This document shows, piece after piece, positions 62,488-64,000 of a stretch of 64,000 nt of DNA. Below the pieces are notes generated by a model. It was not told the DNA's origin and did no database searches. It saw only the letters and a program-made list of their open reading frames with translations. The stretch comes from Carya illinoinensis (lineage: Eukaryota; Streptophyta; Magnoliopsida; Fagales; Juglandaceae): NCBI RefSeq assembly GCF_018687715.1, contig NC_056758.1, forward strand, positions 40,209,467-40,273,466, given 5' to 3'. How positions within the stretch are numbered: position 1 is the stretch's first letter; every line of letters starts with the position of its first letter. Made by a program: the position numbers and the translations under genes.

Positions 62488-63056
62488 GAACATTAGTATT
62501 GATTTCTATATGCAAATACAAACTCACATATTTTGAAGATTGTCTTTGTCATTCTAAAAAAAAATTTACATTAAATTGTGCATATTTGAATCAAGATAAT
62601 AATATTTGAGTCAAATTATTAATATTATTACTTTTTTTTTCTTAAAATTAAATTTTTTATATATATTTTATAATTAGCATCCACTACATACATTTGGCAT
62701 TAATAATATAAATATAATAATAAAAAATATAATTTTTTATATATTATATTAAAACTATAATAAAATGATAAAAAAAAAATATATTATAATAATAAAATGA
62801 AGGTGAAGGTAAAGGTTCTCTTGTTGAGGGAGAAGATAAAAGAGTTGTGAGAGAGAAAGAGTGAGAGGAGAGAAAAAATTAATAAAATAATATTTGAGGA
62901 GTAAATAATACATTTCCAAAGATGTGTTGACACTTTTCATTATTATGAAAATATTTTCATATGCATAATTCACTAATTCAGTATAATCAATTTTATAGTC
63001 TACTTATGCAAATAAGTATATTTGTATTTACATATAGTTAAACAATGCCAATGCTC
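62488..63056. mobile_element. Tourist-like (PIF/Harbinger) MITE
   Basis: Left end GAACATTAGTATTG and right end GAGCATTGGCATTG (minus strand), with similarity continuing for about 37 bp (CTATATGCAAATACAAA versus CTATATGTAAATACAAA). A TAA triplet flanks both ends (62485-62487, 63057-63059), the target duplication of this superfamily. 569 bp, no transposase. Confidence 0.75.
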
Positions 63057-63069
63057 TAATTTGCAAAGT

Positions 63070-63070
<1 letters not shown>

Positions 63071-63100
<30 letters not shown>
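63071..63100. repeat. (GA)n microsatellite
   Basis: About 15 GA units immediately upstream of the right-edge leader region. Confidence 0.95.
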
Positions 63101-63299
63101 TCTAAGCAAATAAAAGGGCGAGCGATGTAGAGGGAGGAGGGACAGGGAAAAGAGAGGCCTGACCGTTGGTGATTCTTCGGGAAGACTCTGCGGACCGGCG
63201 ACAGATTTAGACGACAAAGCTTCATTCAGTACCCAAAACCCTTAAATTTATTCAAATTCTACAATTTGACACAAATCAATCAACTCAAAGCCTCTCATC

Positions 63300-63338
<39 letters not shown>

Positions 63339-64000
63339 AATATGCATACGAACGGTAGCATTTGAGCTCTTCGAGCTGCAGATCTTCCTCGAAATACTTC
63401 TTCTCTTTCAGGTCGGTTTTTGCTTCCCTTTTTTTCAAAGTAATCAGTTTACCTCCTCTATTTCTATGTTTTCTTCGTTTCATTTCTTAATGTTCACGTG
63501 GGTTTCTTTAGCTTTTACATGTAGATTCGTTTCTTTGTGTGGTTCTCCTGGTACATTTGGCATAGTTTTCTTCTTGGTATTTCTTTCGACGTCTCTCTAG
63601 TTGGTCATGCATTTCTCTTTTATGGATTTTGGCAGTGGCTTATTTGGTTTTCTGGGCGATCGTGAGTGATTATCGTCGTTGAATGTCACCTTCTTTACTC
63701 TCCCATTCTCATTGTAATGATTAATGTTGTTTCAGTGTTCGTTCTTCGTCTTTCTTGGAAAAACATACGATTTTAAGGTCCAGGTCGGTCTTGACTTCAG
63801 TTTGAATGATCATTATTCATTGGTCGGGTTCTTAGGGCCCTACTTTTTTTCGCTTCGTTCAATTAAGTCTTGAGAAAAATGCTCTTTTGTATTCGGAGCA
63901 AGACAGCTTATTGTCTAAGTGCTGTTTTGGAAGTTTTCTTTTGTATACTAGCATGTTTGGTCTCTGAAAAGACAAGAAGAGTACCTTCTATGTTTGGCAA
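63101..64000 (+). promoter_or_regulatory. Probable 5' leader and first intron of a gene beyond the right edge
   Basis: After the GA repeat the DNA becomes GC-richer and CT-rich. A (TC)n repeat at 63303-63338 is followed by a possible leader exon ending at a donor (TTTCAG/GTCGGT at about 63411), and then T-rich intron-like DNA to the window end. No coding exon is visible, so the product is unknown. Confidence 0.4.

Larger units (their letters stand above)
61064..63100. other. Intergenic DNA right of the Trp-tRNA synthetase gene
   Basis: 61064-61400 is the promoter and leader side of the synthetase gene. Beyond it the DNA is AT-rich, with a family E element (62019-62236), a family C element (about 62320-62450), a Tourist-like element (62488-63056) and a GA microsatellite (63071-63100). 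No gene seen. Confidence 0.55.

Noticed and set aside
1..64000. CRISPR arrays, operons, or a bacterial-type system
   Set aside because: Tandem repeats here are LTR-internal or microsatellites without spacers, and all genes have plant-type structure.
1..64000. Functional clustering of RabGAP, HERPUD-like, clathrin adaptor and Trp-tRNA synthetase genes
   Set aside because: Orientation and function give no sign of co-regulation. Plants seldom group such genes, and nothing in the sequence argues otherwise.

Overview
The window is nuclear DNA from a flowering plant. Six spliced or single-exon plant genes can be read to base level with GT-AG introns, they are separated by AT-rich intergenic DNA, and the repeats are a Ty1/copia retrotransposon, tRNA-derived SINEs, L1-type LINE scraps and many short fold-back elements. 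Several of the miniature elements look like families I associate with woody eudicots of the order Fagales (walnut, hickory, oak relatives). That assignment is from memory and not proven here.

Layout. 1-3.4 kb: 5' part of a subtilisin-like protease of the SBT2.5 type on the minus strand; the rest lies beyond the left edge. 5.36-11.24 kb: an almost intact copia element on the minus strand, with near-identical LTRs, a 5-bp target duplication, one in-frame stop in pol and an unusual multi-stop gap between gag and pol. 15.0-16.0 kb: a GC-richer island with gene-like splice signals inside what may be a transposon. 16.9-18.7 kb: an intronless PLS-class pentatricopeptide-repeat (PPR) gene on the plus strand. 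18.7-31.5 kb: a long gene-poor, AT-rich stretch full of miniature elements, plus a LINE remnant and a SINE.

31.6-61.1 kb is gene-rich. It holds a TBC-domain RabGAP related to TBC1D5 (plus, 5 exons, 833 aa), then four minus-strand genes: a HERPUD-like ER membrane protein (5 exons, 306 aa), a small probable mitochondrial protein (2 exons, 187 aa), an ANTH-domain clathrin adaptor of the PICALM3 type (15 exons, 578 aa) and cytosolic tryptophanyl-tRNA synthetase (11 exons, 411 aa). In each of these, the reading frame stays open across every junction I placed. 61.1-64 kb is intergenic and ends in a CT-rich leader and possible first intron of a plus-strand gene running off the right edge.

Function. 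These are housekeeping or trafficking genes (endosomal Rab control, clathrin-coated vesicles, ER stress and ERAD, organelle RNA processing, translation). Nothing suggests they form a cluster or pathway. I did not find a new biological system. The most unusual signals are in the mobile DNA: the gag/pol spacing and one-sided LTR repeat decay of the copia element, a possible gene-capturing transposon at 15 kb, SINEs with different tRNA-like heads but one shared 3' module, and families of fold-back elements.
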